A DNA stretch of 64,000 nucleotides from JBGNFV01 sp049645705. Lineage in GTDB: Bacteria > Bacteroidota > Bacteroidia > Cytophagales > Cyclobacteriaceae. Below, in pieces: positions 1 through 8,681 of this stretch; the first letter of the stretch is position 1; each line of letters opens with the position of its first letter. The position numbers were made by a program, and so were the translations under genes. Location: positions 1-64,000 of the forward strand of contig JBARUK010000075.1 of NCBI GenBank assembly GCA_049645705.1, given 5' to 3'. The notes below the pieces were generated by a model. It did no database searches, was not told the DNA's origin, and saw only the letters and a program-made list of their open reading frames with translations.

Positions 1-33
1 GGGAAATCTACCCCCGAAAGAATTTGCAAAACG

Positions 34-65
34 CAATCACCCCGAGGGTACCCTCGGGGTGATTG
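34..65. repeat. Perfect 32-bp palindrome
   Basis: Two 16-base arms (CAATCACCCCGAGGGT and its exact reverse complement) meet with no spacer, and the flanking bases no longer pair. Such a palindrome could be a terminator stem, a recombination site or the end of a small mobile element. It sits just before a gene fragment that has lost its 5' part, so it may mark an insertion or deletion point. A fold-back assembly artefact is also possible. Confidence 0.6.
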
Positions 66-101
66 GGAACTACAATCCGTTACAGAATGTCAATTAATTA
101 A

Positions 102-281
102 CGGTTCTATTTAGGGGAAGCTTACAACACCAATAAATACATCCTGCATTTCAAGAATAAGGCTCAACAAATTCAACCAATTGCTTTGGATAAAGATAAA
201 AAGGGACTTGCTCCACAAGCTCCTAGATACACAGCAATCGAGAAAATATTGAAAGCAAAAAAACTATCTCAAGTATTCTAA
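102..281 (+). pseudogene. C-terminal fragment of an unrecognised protein
   Basis: An open frame of 59 codons follows an in-frame stop at 99-101 and has no credible start codon. It reads GEAYNTNKYILHF and ends AKKLSQVF. The composition is protein-like and basic, and the stop lies only 4 bases before the next start, so it was probably the upstream member of the same operon. I do not recognise the family; a restriction or other defence component would suit the context, but that is inference. The 5' part is missing within the window. Confidence 0.4.
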
Positions 282-285
282 TAAG

Positions 286-1317
286 ATGGAAGAAAACCTA
301 AGCCCCAACCAATCAGAGTTCTTGCTCTACACCTCCCAAAGCGGAGAGGTAAAAGTAGATGTATTGCTGCAAGATGAAACCGTATGGCTCACGCAAAAAG
401 CATTGTGCGAATTGTTTGGAGTGGCTAAGTCTACAATCAGTGAGCACATTACCAATATTTACGATAGTGGCGAATTAGAGCGAGAAGCAACTGTTCGGAA
501 AATCCGAACAGTTCAACAAGAAGGCAGTAGAGCGGTAGCACGAGAAATTGATTTTTTCAATTTAGATGCCATCATCTCCTTAGGGTATCGAGTCAATTCG
601 CAGCAAGCGACACAGTTTCGTATTTGGGCTACTAAAATATTACGAGAGTACATCATCAAGGGCTTTGCCATGGATGATGAACGGCTCAAACAAGGATCAA
701 CACTTTTTGGCAAGGACTACTTTGATGAATTGCTCGAACGTATCAGAGAGATACGAGCCAGTGAAAGACGCTTTTACCAAAAAATTACGGACATCTATGC
801 ACAATGCAGTATAGACTACAATCCCAAGGCAGAGATTACCCAGACTTTTTATAAGACCGTACAAAACAAACTCCATTGGGCAATCACAGGACATACGGCA
901 GCAGAAATCATTAAAGAAAGAGCGGATGCAGACAAACCGCATATGGGACTAACTACATGGAAAAATGCACCAGAAGGTAAAGTGTTGAAAACAGATATTG
1001 CAGTGGCGAAAAACTACCTGCAAGAAAAAGAACTCAAAGAGCTGAACCGTATTGTAACCATGTATCTTGATTTTGCCGAATTACAAGCCGAAAGACAAAA
1101 CACCATGAAGATGGACGATTGGGTTGGTAAGTTGGATGGCTTTCTACAATTCAATGAATACAAAGTATTGAAAGATGCAGGAAAAATATCTGCAACCATA
1201 GCCAAAACATTAGCTGAAAAAGAATACCAAAAATTCAGAATCGAGCAGGATAAAAAATTTGAATCAGACTTTGACAAAGAAGTCAAGAGGATAACTAAAA
1301 AGGGAAAAGACAAATAA
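286..1317 (+). CDS. RhuM-family protein
   Basis: A 343-residue protein with the layout of the RhuM family (named after a Salmonella pathogenicity-island gene of unknown biochemical role). Residues about 25-70 carry an HTH-like segment (VWLTQKALCELFGVAKSTIS), followed by the conserved REIDFFNLDAIISLGYRVNS block and a long helical C-terminal half. RhuM genes often occur beside restriction or other defence genes. Here the stop is 4 bases before the Argonaute start, so the two are almost certainly co-transcribed. It may be a regulator or a partner of the Argonaute; neither is shown by sequence. Family assignment is confident, function is not. Confidence 0.85.
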   Translation: MEENLSPNQSEFLLYTSQSGEVKVDVLLQDETVWLTQKALCELFGVAKSTISEHITNIYDSGELEREATVRKIRTVQQEGSRAVAREIDFFNLDAIISLGYRVNSQQATQFRIWATKILREYIIKGFAMDDERLKQGSTLFGKDYFDELLERIREIRASERRFYQKITDIYAQCSIDYNPKAEITQTFYKTVQNKLHWAITGHTAAEIIKERADADKPHMGLTTWKNAPEGKVLKTDIAVAKNYLQEKELKELNRIVTMYLDFAELQAERQNTMKMDDWVGKLDGFLQFNEYKVLKDAGKISATIAKTLAEKEYQKFRIEQDKKFESDFDKEVKRITKKGKDK

Positions 1318-1321
1318 TGAA

Positions 1322-3430
1322 ATGACCAACCTTACCTTCAACATACTGACATTCAATCATCCCTTAGAGGAATACGCTTTTTATTTCACAGATAAGGAAC
1401 AGTCAAATCTTTGTAGAGTTTTTCATACACTCGTGCCAATTGAAGTAGTAGAGCATTTTGGAGAACAAGAACATTATTATACCTCATTCAATACTCCAAT
1501 AGAAGAAGGGTTAAAGATTGTAAGGAATGCCAAACCAACTTATGAAACAGCTATCAATGAGGAAGGTGAAGAATACAGCAAACGTGTTGAGGGATCATGC
1601 TTCAGTACTTCCGTACTAAAACGATATTACAATCTTCAAATTCAGCAATATTTTAAACTCCAAGGGCTATTGGTTAAACCTAATTTCATAAGTGATATTG
1701 AAATTTGGATTCCACAGAGCACAAGAGACAACACATACACATTCTATGAAAAGTTTACACTAAAAGTACAGTTTGCCACAGTCACCAAAGATTTAGAGCT
1801 TTTGATTACTTATGCTGGAAAGTCGAAAATATTCAAAAAAAGCGTAGCTGAATTAATGAGTGAAATACCTCAAACTGCTTTCAATTGGGTGGTTTACAAT
1901 AACGAATTATTCAAGAATGATGAAACGCCAGATAAAGTAAGGAGGGATTTAGCTAATGCCTATCCAGTTTGGAATTTTGAAATAAGAGACGCATTAAATC
2001 AAGCAACACCTGCACCAGATAGAAGCAATAAATACAAGAAGTACAAAAACCAAATTGAAGGGTTTATTTCAGAGTATCTTGACAATGCCGATTTCAAAAA
2101 AGTAATACCACTCAAATCAACAAACTTTGTAATCGTTGACCAGAAGAAAATTGGGCAGGTTTCCGATAAGAGTAATCAACTTGTGTTTGGTGAAAAGAAT
2201 CAACACAGTGTGCCACGCATAGGAATGGAACAGCACGGCCCTTATGGATTACCCGACAGGCGAAACATTCACATATTTTTCATTGTCCATAGTTCGCATA
2301 CAGCTAAAGCAAAAAAACTACATGAGTACTTTGATGTAGGATTACACGGTGAAAAATACACCTTTAAAGGTTTGCAGGAATTTGCCAAGATTGAATACAA
2401 GGTAATTCCTAATTTTAGTGTTGTGTTTTCTGACTTGGAAAATCCTGTTGATGAAATAAGACGACAACTTGGAGAACGTACCTTTGAAGATGATGTAAAT
2501 TATATGGCAGTTTACATTAGCCCTTTTGATAAGGATAAATCAACACCAAAGCAAAAAGGGGTTTACTATAAAATAAAAGAACTCCTACTTAAAAAGAACA
2601 TTACATCTCAAGTCATCTCTGCCAATAAATTTCAGGAAAATGAATACTACGTATTCAGCTTGAACAACATTGCAACTGCAATGCTTGCCAAATTAGATGG
2701 TGAGCCATGGCGTTTGGATAGAAACCTAAAAAACGAACTTATTATTGGAGTTGGTGCATTCAAACATAGAGATACAGACCTTCAATACATTGGAAGTGCT
2801 TTCAGTTTTCAAAACAACGGTAGCTTTAATCACTTTGAATGTTTTAGAAGTCACCAAACTGATGAATTGGCTGGCTCAATTCTTCAATCGGTAAAGGATT
2901 TTTACGCCTATAATTCGGGTATCAAAAGGTTAATAATCCACTTCTACAAACAAATGAGCCAAGAAGAACTGCAGCCCATTGAAGACGGATTAAATGCATT
3001 AGACTTAGACGGCACCCCTATATTCATTGTAACGATTAATAAAACGGTATCAAGAGATATTGTTGCTTTTGATAATAGTTGGGATGACTTAATGCCATTG
3101 AGCGGAAAGTTTATAAATATTGGCTGGAACAGATACTTATTGTTCAACAATACCAGATACACTACAAAGTTCTATAGCAATGCTGATGGATTTCCGTTTC
3201 CAATTAAAGTAAAGATTAGCTGCAATGACCCAGAACAAACAAAAGACATTAAAGTAGTAAGAGAATTATTAGACCAGGTATATCAGTTCAGTAGAATGTA
3301 TTGGAAGTCCATGAGACAACAGAATTTACCTGTGACAATCAAATACCCTGAAATGGTGGCAGAAATGTTCCCATACTTTGAAGGCAATGAAATTCCAGAT
3401 TTCGGCAAAGACAAACTTTGGTTTTTATGA
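1322..3430 (+). CDS. Long prokaryotic Argonaute, catalytically inactive
   Basis: 702 residues, full length for a long pAgo with N, PAZ-like, MID and PIWI parts. The MID guide-phosphate pocket is visible: Y416, K417 and Q430 in VYYKIKELLLKKNITSQV, then KLDGEPW. The PIWI domain begins at GVGAF near 476-480. The first catalytic Asp of active PIWI domains (GxD) is Gly478, and the third (YRDG in eukaryotic Agos) is Gln544 in HFYKQMS, so slicing is not expected. The C-terminus (SRMYWKSMRQQNLPVTIKYP) is typical of pAgo PIWI ends. Inactive long pAgos usually work with a co-encoded effector; the only intact partner here is RhuM, 4 bases upstream. Expected role: guide-dependent sensing of invading nucleic acid. 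Confidence 0.9.
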   Translation: MTNLTFNILTFNHPLEEYAFYFTDKEQSNLCRVFHTLVPIEVVEHFGEQEHYYTSFNTPIEEGLKIVRNAKPTYETAINEEGEEYSKRVEGSCFSTSVLKRYYNLQIQQYFKLQGLLVKPNFISDIEIWIPQSTRDNTYTFYEKFTLKVQFATVTKDLELLITYAGKSKIFKKSVAELMSEIPQTAFNWVVYNNELFKNDETPDKVRRDLANAYPVWNFEIRDALNQATPAPDRSNKYKKYKNQIEGFISEYLDNADFKKVIPLKSTNFVIVDQKKIGQVSDKSNQLVFGEKNQHSVPRIGMEQHGPYGLPDRRNIHIFFIVHSSHTAKAKKLHEYFDVGLHGEKYTFKGLQEFAKIEYKVIPNFSVVFSDLENPVDEIRRQLGERTFEDDVNYMAVYISPFDKDKSTPKQKGVYYKIKELLLKKNITSQVISANKFQENEYYVFSLNNIATAMLAKLDGEPWRLDRNLKNELIIGVGAFKHRDTDLQYIGSAFSFQNNGSFNHFECFRSHQTDELAGSILQSVKDFYAYNSGIKRLIIHFYKQMSQEELQPIEDGLNALDLDGTPIFIVTINKTVSRDIVAFDNSWDDLMPLSGKFINIGWNRYLLFNNTRYTTKFYSNADGFPFPIKVKISCNDPEQTKDIKVVRELLDQVYQFSRMYWKSMRQQNLPVTIKYPEMVAEMFPYFEGNEIPDFGKDKLWFL

Positions 3431-3444
3431 GTTGAATCCTGTAA

Positions 3445-3609
3445 ATATCCCAACCGCACCCTATGTGCATACAGCCTGTTCTTTCCGTTCGTGCCTCACT
3501 GCATTCACAAGCTTTCAGCACCGCACAGTAAGCGTACTCCTTCAATCGCTTCACTCTTTCAGTCCTACACTTCCTTTTCCCAACACACATCCCCAACGCG
3601 AGTAAATGG
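3445..3609. repeat. Direct repeat, left copy (about 160 bp)
   Basis: Near-identical in the same orientation to a segment at 8682-8843, sharing long exact blocks such as ACAAGCTTTCAGCACCGCAC and CACTTCCTTTTCCCAACACA. The two copies bracket the groEL-to-AraC cassette. Small frames crossing it in either direction look spurious. The rest of the Argonaute-groEL spacer shows nothing coding. Confidence 0.85.
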
Positions 3610-3732
3610 AAATATAAACATTGTTTTTTCTCGAAAAAAACACCAATCCATACACCTTTAGCCTAATCGACACTTCTAATATCGATAGGTATAAGGTGCA
3701 TGGAAGGCACAATATTTTGACATTCGTTGTGG

Positions 3733-5355
3733 CTAATACCCACCATCAAAAGCTGGAGCATCTAATTTGCCTTCAGCCAATGGTTTTTCAAATATGAGAC
3801 ATTCTGTGGTCAGCATCAGTCCCGCAATAGAAGCTGCATTTTCAAGCGCAATTCGTGTCACTTTGGCCGGATCGATTACTCCAGATTCATATAGATTTTC
3901 GTATTGCTCATTTTGGGCATTAAAACCATAATCACTTATACCTCCTTTGACTTTTTCGATAATTACAGAACCACTTAACCCTGCATTGCGAACAATTTGT
4001 CTTAATGGTTCTTCCAGTGCTTTCTTAATGATGGAAACACCAGTATTTTGATCTTCATTTTCACCTTTAAGCGATTCAATGGCCGAAATTCCTCTGATAA
4101 AAGCAACACCACCGCCTGGCACTATTCCTTCTTCCACAGCAGCTCTGGTTGCACTCAGTGCATCATCCACTCTGTCTTTCTTTTCTTTCATTTCTACCTC
4201 AGTAGCGGCTCCTACATACAAAACAGCCACACCACCTGATAATTTAGCCAACCTTTCTTGCAGTTTCTCTTTGTCATAATCAGATGATGTACTCTCTATC
4301 TGAGCTTTTAATTGGTTCACTCTGGCAGTGATTTTTTCTTTAACCCCACTTCCGTTCACAAGTGTGGTAGTATCCTTGTCCACAATAACCTTTTCTACTG
4401 TTCCCAAACTTTCCAATTCCGTGTTTTCCAGTTTAAGTCCTGTTTCCTCTGAAATAACTGTTCCACCTATCAGTATGGCAATGTCTTCTAACAATTCCTT
4501 TCTTCGATCACCGAAACCAGGTGCTTTGATAGCCACGATTTTTAGAGACCCCCTTAGTTTGTTGACCACTAAGGTGGACAAAGCATCACTGTCTACATCT
4601 TCTGCTATAATCAACAGTGGTTTGCCTGCCTGAGATACTTTTTCAAGAATAGGTAGCAAATCCTTGATGCCTGATATTTTTTTATCATACAATAAGACGT
4701 ACGGATTTTCGAATTGAGCTTCCATTTTCTCGGCATTGGTTACAAAGTAGGGGGAAATATATCCTCTATCCAGTTGCATACCTTCTACCACTTTGACAGA
4801 GGTATCTATACCCTTGGCTTCTTCTACTGTAATGACGCCTTCCTTGCCGACTTTTTCGACTGCTTCCGCAATCAACTTACCTATTGTGGCATCTCCATTG
4901 GCTGAAACCGTAGCGATTTGTTCAATTAATTGAAAATCATCTCCAACCTGCTTAGACTGTTTTTTGAGTTCAGTGATTACTTGCGTAACTGCTAGATCAA
5001 TACCTCTTTTCAAATCCATGGGATTGGCTCCTGCCGTCACATTTTTTAACCCAACGGTCACAATCGCTTGGGCTAAAACAGTAGCTGTGGTAGTTCCATC
5101 ACCTGCCAAATCAGCCGTTTTAGAAGCGACTTCTTTGACCATCTGAGCCCCCATATTTTCGGCAGGATTTTTTAATTCCACCTCTTTAGCAACCGTTACA
5201 CCATCTTTGGTAATGTGTGGTGCGCCATAAGACTTGCTGATGACCACATTACGACCTTTTGGCCCCAGCGTTACCTTTACTGCATTGGCTAAAGCATCCA
5301 CCCCGTTTTTTAGAGCATCTCTTGCTTCAGTTCCAAAATATATTTGTTTTGCCAT
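3733..5355 (-). CDS. groL: Chaperonin GroEL, second-copy type
   Basis: 540 residues with the whole GroEL fold. Nucleotide-binding motifs TLGPKGRNVV and AGDGTTTATVLAQ and the C-terminal GIVPGGGVAFIR segment are intact. It assembles as tetradecameric rings that fold proteins with GroES. The tail ends APAFDGGY and lacks the Gly-Gly-Met repeats typical of housekeeping GroEL, which points to a specialised paralogue. It lies 28 bases downstream of groES and at the 3' end of a same-strand run of small stress-type genes in a repeat-bracketed cassette. No CIRCE-type inverted repeat was seen upstream, so control may come from the cassette's AraC regulator (inference). Confidence 0.95.
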   Translation of the reverse strand: MAKQIYFGTEARDALKNGVDALANAVKVTLGPKGRNVVISKSYGAPHITKDGVTVAKEVELKNPAENMGAQMVKEVASKTADLAGDGTTTATVLAQAIVTVGLKNVTAGANPMDLKRGIDLAVTQVITELKKQSKQVGDDFQLIEQIATVSANGDATIGKLIAEAVEKVGKEGVITVEEAKGIDTSVKVVEGMQLDRGYISPYFVTNAEKMEAQFENPYVLLYDKKISGIKDLLPILEKVSQAGKPLLIIAEDVDSDALSTLVVNKLRGSLKIVAIKAPGFGDRRKELLEDIAILIGGTVISEETGLKLENTELESLGTVEKVIVDKDTTTLVNGSGVKEKITARVNQLKAQIESTSSDYDKEKLQERLAKLSGGVAVLYVGAATEVEMKEKKDRVDDALSATRAAVEEGIVPGGGVAFIRGISAIESLKGENEDQNTGVSIIKKALEEPLRQIVRNAGLSGSVIIEKVKGGISDYGFNAQNEQYENLYESGVIDPAKVTRIALENAASIAGLMLTTECLIFEKPLAEGKLDAPAFDGGY

Positions 5356-5383
5356 TATTTCTATTTCTTAGCTTTTTTAAGGG

Positions 5384-5665
5384 TTATCGGATAATTCCAA
5401 AAATGTCTGATTCTTTCATGATGAGTGCTTCTACGCCTTCCACGGTAATTTCTGTACCGGAGTATTTGCCGTATAATACCGAATCACCAACTTGTACGGT
5501 CATGGGTTCATCCTTTTTGCCTTTACCTACAGCTAATACCACTCCTTTCTGAGGACTTTCTTTGGCCGAATCGGGAATAAAGATTCCTCCCTTTGATTTT
5601 TCTTCTGCAATGTCTGCTTGAACCAATACTCTATCGGCAAGCGGTTGTATTTTGAATTTATGCAT
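5384..5665 (-). CDS. groS: Co-chaperonin GroES
   Basis: 93 residues, normal length for GroES. It opens with IQPLADRVLV, carries the mobile-loop region EEKSKGGIFIPDSAKE, then VGDSVLYGKYSGTEI, and ends with MKESDIFGIIR. It forms the heptameric lid of the GroEL chamber. It sits directly upstream of the GGM-less groEL, so the pair can work as a self-contained extra chaperonin. The 85-base gap to the upstream glycosyltransferase could hold a promoter, but I do not see a convincing one. Confidence 0.95.
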   Translation of the reverse strand: MHKFKIQPLADRVLVQADIAEEKSKGGIFIPDSAKESPQKGVVLAVGKGKKDEPMTVQVGDSVLYGKYSGTEITVEGVEALIMKESDIFGIIR

Positions 5666-5750
5666 GTTTCTATTTCGTTAATATTTTTGAAGCTCCGTAA
5701 AGAGCGTTTCCAGTTCTAAGCTGACCTTATTGATCACCATTGTCCTATTT

Positions 5751-6779
5751 CTAATTGAGCGTTGCGCCAGTCTGCGCTACATCTGCTTTGGTTTGATGAT
5801 CCATCACTGCTGGCTTACTTTCTAAAATAGCTACGGGCATGTCAATCAATTGACCATTGCTATTATTGAATGTTCGCTTATTTGAGGATATAGAGGCCTC
5901 CAATATATCCAAAACCAATGTGTCTACTTGCTCATCAAACTTTCTCGCAAATAAATTTTTGCCATCCAGTAAAAAGCCTAAATCTGCTTCCAAAAGGGTT
6001 TTAGGTCTTAGCTTAATATCTCCATCAGGCACCCAAATAATGGCTCTTTTATCATCATTGACAATCGTTTCATTAAAGGACGTATTCATCATTACCGTTT
6101 GAAAAAAAGATTCGTCTGCTATCAGTGTATTACGATAGAAATCTTCAAATTTTCTCACCTCAGAACTGCTACAAATAAACTCACAACAAGATCGGGTCAA
6201 AATCATCCATTGACCTCCTATGTAAGAAGTCACGTTCTTCATAATTGCCCTTTTGTAAGGTTTGCCTGAAAAACCATTACTGCTTTCTTGAAAATAATTC
6301 TCAATACGGTTCATGGTATCAGGTCTCTCAGTGGCTTGGTTAGCCACTTTGATGAAGTTTTTATTCCTATTATTTCCAAGGAATTCACGGATATAGTCCT
6401 GAGATTTCAAGGGGAAATCCTGACCACTCAGGTTGATGAAGAAATCCCAATTAATGCTTTTTGAAAGTAGGTATTGCATACCATTTAATTCAGATTGCAC
6501 CATGCTATAACCGCCCCACACTACATTTTCGCTTTTCATGATATAGGCATTCGAGTAACTTTTTAGGAACTTCTCAATGTCCTGCTGAACATGTTTTTCA
6601 GCTTTCAGATCAATATGAATTAAGTATTGATTTTCGGAATCATAAATGGCTTTGAATAATCGCTTGAATTGTTTCGGAAAACGGTGTACTAAAATGAAAT
6701 AAGCAATTTTGGGCTGTTTCATCATTTTAGAGGAACTTAGGCTATACAACCGTTTCGCAATAGGTATATCTTTTATCAT
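5751..6779 (-). CDS. GT14 Core-2/I-branching-type glycosyltransferase
   Basis: 342 residues resembling the Core-2/I-branching beta-1,6-N-acetylglucosaminyltransferase family (GT14). Visible signatures are IAYFILVHRFPKQ at the N-terminal strand, YLIHIDLKAE, VVWGGYSMVQSEL and FFINLSGQDFPLKS, followed by IGGQWMILTRSCCEFI. No signal peptide or membrane segment is present, so it is probably cytosolic. A Met pair at residues 19-20 (start near 6725) would also suit the family. It sits between a 56-residue stress-type protein and groES, an unusual place for a GT14 gene; its substrate cannot be told. Confidence 0.8.
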   Translation of the reverse strand: MIKDIPIAKRLYSLSSSKMMKQPKIAYFILVHRFPKQFKRLFKAIYDSENQYLIHIDLKAEKHVQQDIEKFLKSYSNAYIMKSENVVWGGYSMVQSELNGMQYLLSKSINWDFFINLSGQDFPLKSQDYIREFLGNNRNKNFIKVANQATERPDTMNRIENYFQESSNGFSGKPYKRAIMKNVTSYIGGQWMILTRSCCEFICSSSEVRKFEDFYRNTLIADESFFQTVMMNTSFNETIVNDDKRAIIWVPDGDIKLRPKTLLEADLGFLLDGKNLFARKFDEQVDTLVLDILEASISSNKRTFNNSNGQLIDMPVAILESKPAVMDHQTKADVAQTGATLN

Positions 6780-6818
6780 GTTTTTTTAAATCATTTAGTT
6801 TTGTAATTAGCGTTTGAA

Positions 6819-6989
6819 TTAGACCAATTCTCTCTCAAAAAGTGCTAACTCTTTTCGTTCTGGTTCCTCAGGAAACGTGCAGTAGTAGATTCTTGAAACA
6901 TATCGTCTGACGATTAATTTAATCCCTGGATTTACTTTAGTATATACGGTATCACCTGCCACATACTTGTTTTCTTTTTCGTCTCTCAT
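6819..6989 (-). CDS. 56-residue conserved protein, paralogue of the one at 32.3 kb
   Basis: This small gene begins MRDEKENKYVAGDTVYTKV and ends LFERELV. It aligns along its length with the 60-residue protein encoded at 32292-32474, sharing the KVxPGxKLxxRRYVxRIYYC core, which supports it as real. Function is unknown; the short beta-rich pattern suggests a small barrel-like fold. It lies 12 bases downstream of the cupin gene and 39 bases upstream of the glycosyltransferase, so it is part of the cassette operon. Confidence 0.75.
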   Translation of the reverse strand: MRDEKENKYVAGDTVYTKVNPGIKLIVRRYVSRIYYCTFPEEPERKELALFERELV

Positions 6990-7001
6990 AAGTTCTTAAA
7001 T

Positions 7002-7352
7002 TCACAGGGTTACATCTTCATATCCACTTTTAATAATGGTAGAGAGCATTTTGAATCGCTCATTGGCTTTCATTTTATTGGTCGAGTGCGCTGGGATAAT
7101 TATGACTTGACCTGTTTCCAGTTGAGTTGATTTTTCATCTATGATCACCTCGGCTACTCCATCTATTACCTGTACCAGGTTATCAAAAGGTGAGATTTTT
7201 GCAGCCAATACTTCTCCGGCATCAAATGAAGACACGTTTACAGTGCCCGTCTTTTTTCGTAGAATAGATTTAATCACAATAGATCTAGGCACATAGTCCA
7301 CCACATCTACAAGTTTATGTGCCAATGAAGTCTCTAGTTCAGTATTTTCCAT
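7002..7352 (-). CDS. Cupin-domain protein
   Basis: 116 residues forming a single small cupin: FDAGEVLAAKISPFDNLVQVIDGVAEVII followed by LETGQVIIIPAHSTNKMKAN. The usual metal-binding His pair of the first cupin motif is poorly kept, with a single His in the second motif, so it may bind a ligand rather than catalyse. Proteins like this are frequent in Bacteroidota stress clusters. It precedes the 56-residue protein with a 12-base gap. A role in stress sensing or small-molecule binding is plausible but not shown. Confidence 0.8.
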   Translation of the reverse strand: MENTELETSLAHKLVDVVDYVPRSIVIKSILRKKTGTVNVSSFDAGEVLAAKISPFDNLVQVIDGVAEVIIDEKSTQLETGQVIIIPAHSTNKMKANERFKMLSTIIKSGYEDVTL

Positions 7353-7414
7353 TTTTTATATTATTTAGGTCTATTACCAAACTTGAATGAGTGCATAGCC
7401 GGGTTACCATTTGA

Positions 7415-7531
7415 TTATTCATCCTTCTTTTTTTCTTTTCGCTTAGCTACTTTCGCTGCGCGTTTTTCTTTAAAACTTTTGGCAGGGGCTTTCTTACCAG
7501 ATTTATCTTTTCCTTCTTTTTCTTTTGACAT
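7415..7531 (-). CDS. Small lysine-rich protein
   Basis: 38 residues, beginning MSKEKEGKDKSGKKAPAKS and ending KEKKKDE; about half the residues are charged and Lys dominates. It is likely unstructured alone. Short basic proteins of this type accompany stress genes in Bacteroidota. It is on the same strand as the cupin, about 60 bases upstream. Because low-complexity reading frames can arise by chance, confidence is moderate. Confidence 0.5.
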   Translation of the reverse strand: MSKEKEGKDKSGKKAPAKSFKEKRAAKVAKRKEKKKDE

Positions 7532-7714
7532 GATTAGTTTGATTTTAAAGTGCTTAAAGAGCAGACCTAAGTGGACGGTTCTTTCTTGATACAAAGGTCA
7601 AGACAATGGGGAGTTAATGCATTACACTACTAGAAAGCATTGTTACACATATCTCAGGTTTACATTAAACACGAATAATTATAACTCACCTTTACTATTC
7701 TATAAAAGGATAGT

Positions 7715-7942
7715 ATGGATAAGAAAATCATTTTGTCAATGGGATTGCCAATGATCGTAAGAAACTCAGTTGGAAAAAAGGCAACTATTGAATTAAATAA
7801 GGATGCGTGTGTGGTATGTAGATTTCATCCTGAAAATTCGGTTTATCTGGGAGATGCTCGCCTTATAAAGTGGTATCCTACAAACTTCTTTTTGAACTTA
7901 ATCTATAGAATTAAAAAACACAGGCACTCGGACAAGCAATAA
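7715..7942 (+). CDS. 75-residue hypothetical protein
   Basis: Not recognised. The frame follows a purine-rich AAAGGAT a few bases before the ATG, a plausible ribosome site. It contains MGLPMIVRNSVGKKATIELN, two closely spaced Cys (CVVCRF) and a basic C-terminus (RIKKHRHSDKQ). It is the only cassette gene on the + strand and converges with the AraC gene, leaving 4 bases between them. No signal peptide; no function proposed. Confidence 0.5.
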   Translation: MDKKIILSMGLPMIVRNSVGKKATIELNKDACVVCRFHPENSVYLGDARLIKWYPTNFFLNLIYRIKKHRHSDKQ

Positions 7943-7946
7943 TTAG

Positions 7947-8513
7947 CTACAAATCTTCCAAATTAGCTTTACGTTTATCTTTCAATTGCTTATAAAATGA
8001 AGGAGTCAATCCTGTGATTTTTTTAAATTGATTGGATAAATGTGCCACACTACTGTAGTGCATTTTATAAGCTATTTCTGTCAGATTAAGCTCATCATAA
8101 ATAAGCAATTCCTTGACGCGTTCAATCTTATGGGTGATTATGAACTTTTGTATGGTAATGCCCTTTACCTCAGAAAAAGTATTTGCTAAATAGGTATAAT
8201 CAAGCCCTAATTTTTCGCTGATGTAGTCCGAATAATTAACCCTGGGTAATTCATCCGAATAATGGATCATTTCCGTAATAATGTTTTTGATCTTTTCAAT
8301 CAGAATACTTTTCTTGTCATCTAATACTTCTAACCCTGAATGTAAAAGATTTTCTTTGAGTTGCTTTCTTTGTTCTGCTGTAATATCCTCTAACACATCA
8401 ATCATACCTAGTTCAACAGTTACATAATTTAATCCTAGTTTTTTCAGCTCTTCTTTAACCATCATTTTGCATCGCAAACTGACCATGTACTTGATATATA
8501 GTTTTGTACTCAT
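7947..8513 (-). CDS. AraC-family regulator with small N-terminal domain
   Basis: 188 residues. The C-terminal 100 form the two-HTH AraC DNA-binding domain (LTEIAYKMHYSSVAHLSNQF, then KKITGLTPSFYKQL). The N-terminal 80 (KYMVSLRCKMMVKEELKKLG) look like a small beta-alpha-beta fold reminiscent of heavy-metal-associated domains but with one Cys, a type common in Bacteroidota. It is strongly similar to the regulator at 32962-33522. It is transcribed toward the chaperonin run and is the obvious candidate regulator of the cassette. The inducer is unknown. Confidence 0.9.
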   Translation of the reverse strand: MSTKLYIKYMVSLRCKMMVKEELKKLGLNYVTVELGMIDVLEDITAEQRKQLKENLLHSGLEVLDDKKSILIEKIKNIITEMIHYSDELPRVNYSDYISEKLGLDYTYLANTFSEVKGITIQKFIITHKIERVKELLIYDELNLTEIAYKMHYSSVAHLSNQFKKITGLTPSFYKQLKDKRKANLEDL

Positions 8514-8681
8514 GTTTTTATCATACCTTTTAATGATAAACGTACTTAGAACTTACTCAGCCAATGTATAAGACACTTGTTTTCAAGAGTTGCTACATAG
8601 GAATCCTCCAATCGTACCATTTTAGATTTTCACAAGATATGGTTTATCTTTTCTAATTAGCAGGTAAAGAATATTTATTAT

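Noticed and set aside
3733..5665. Heat-shock control by a CIRCE element
   Set aside because: No inverted repeat of the CIRCE type was found upstream of groES or groEL.
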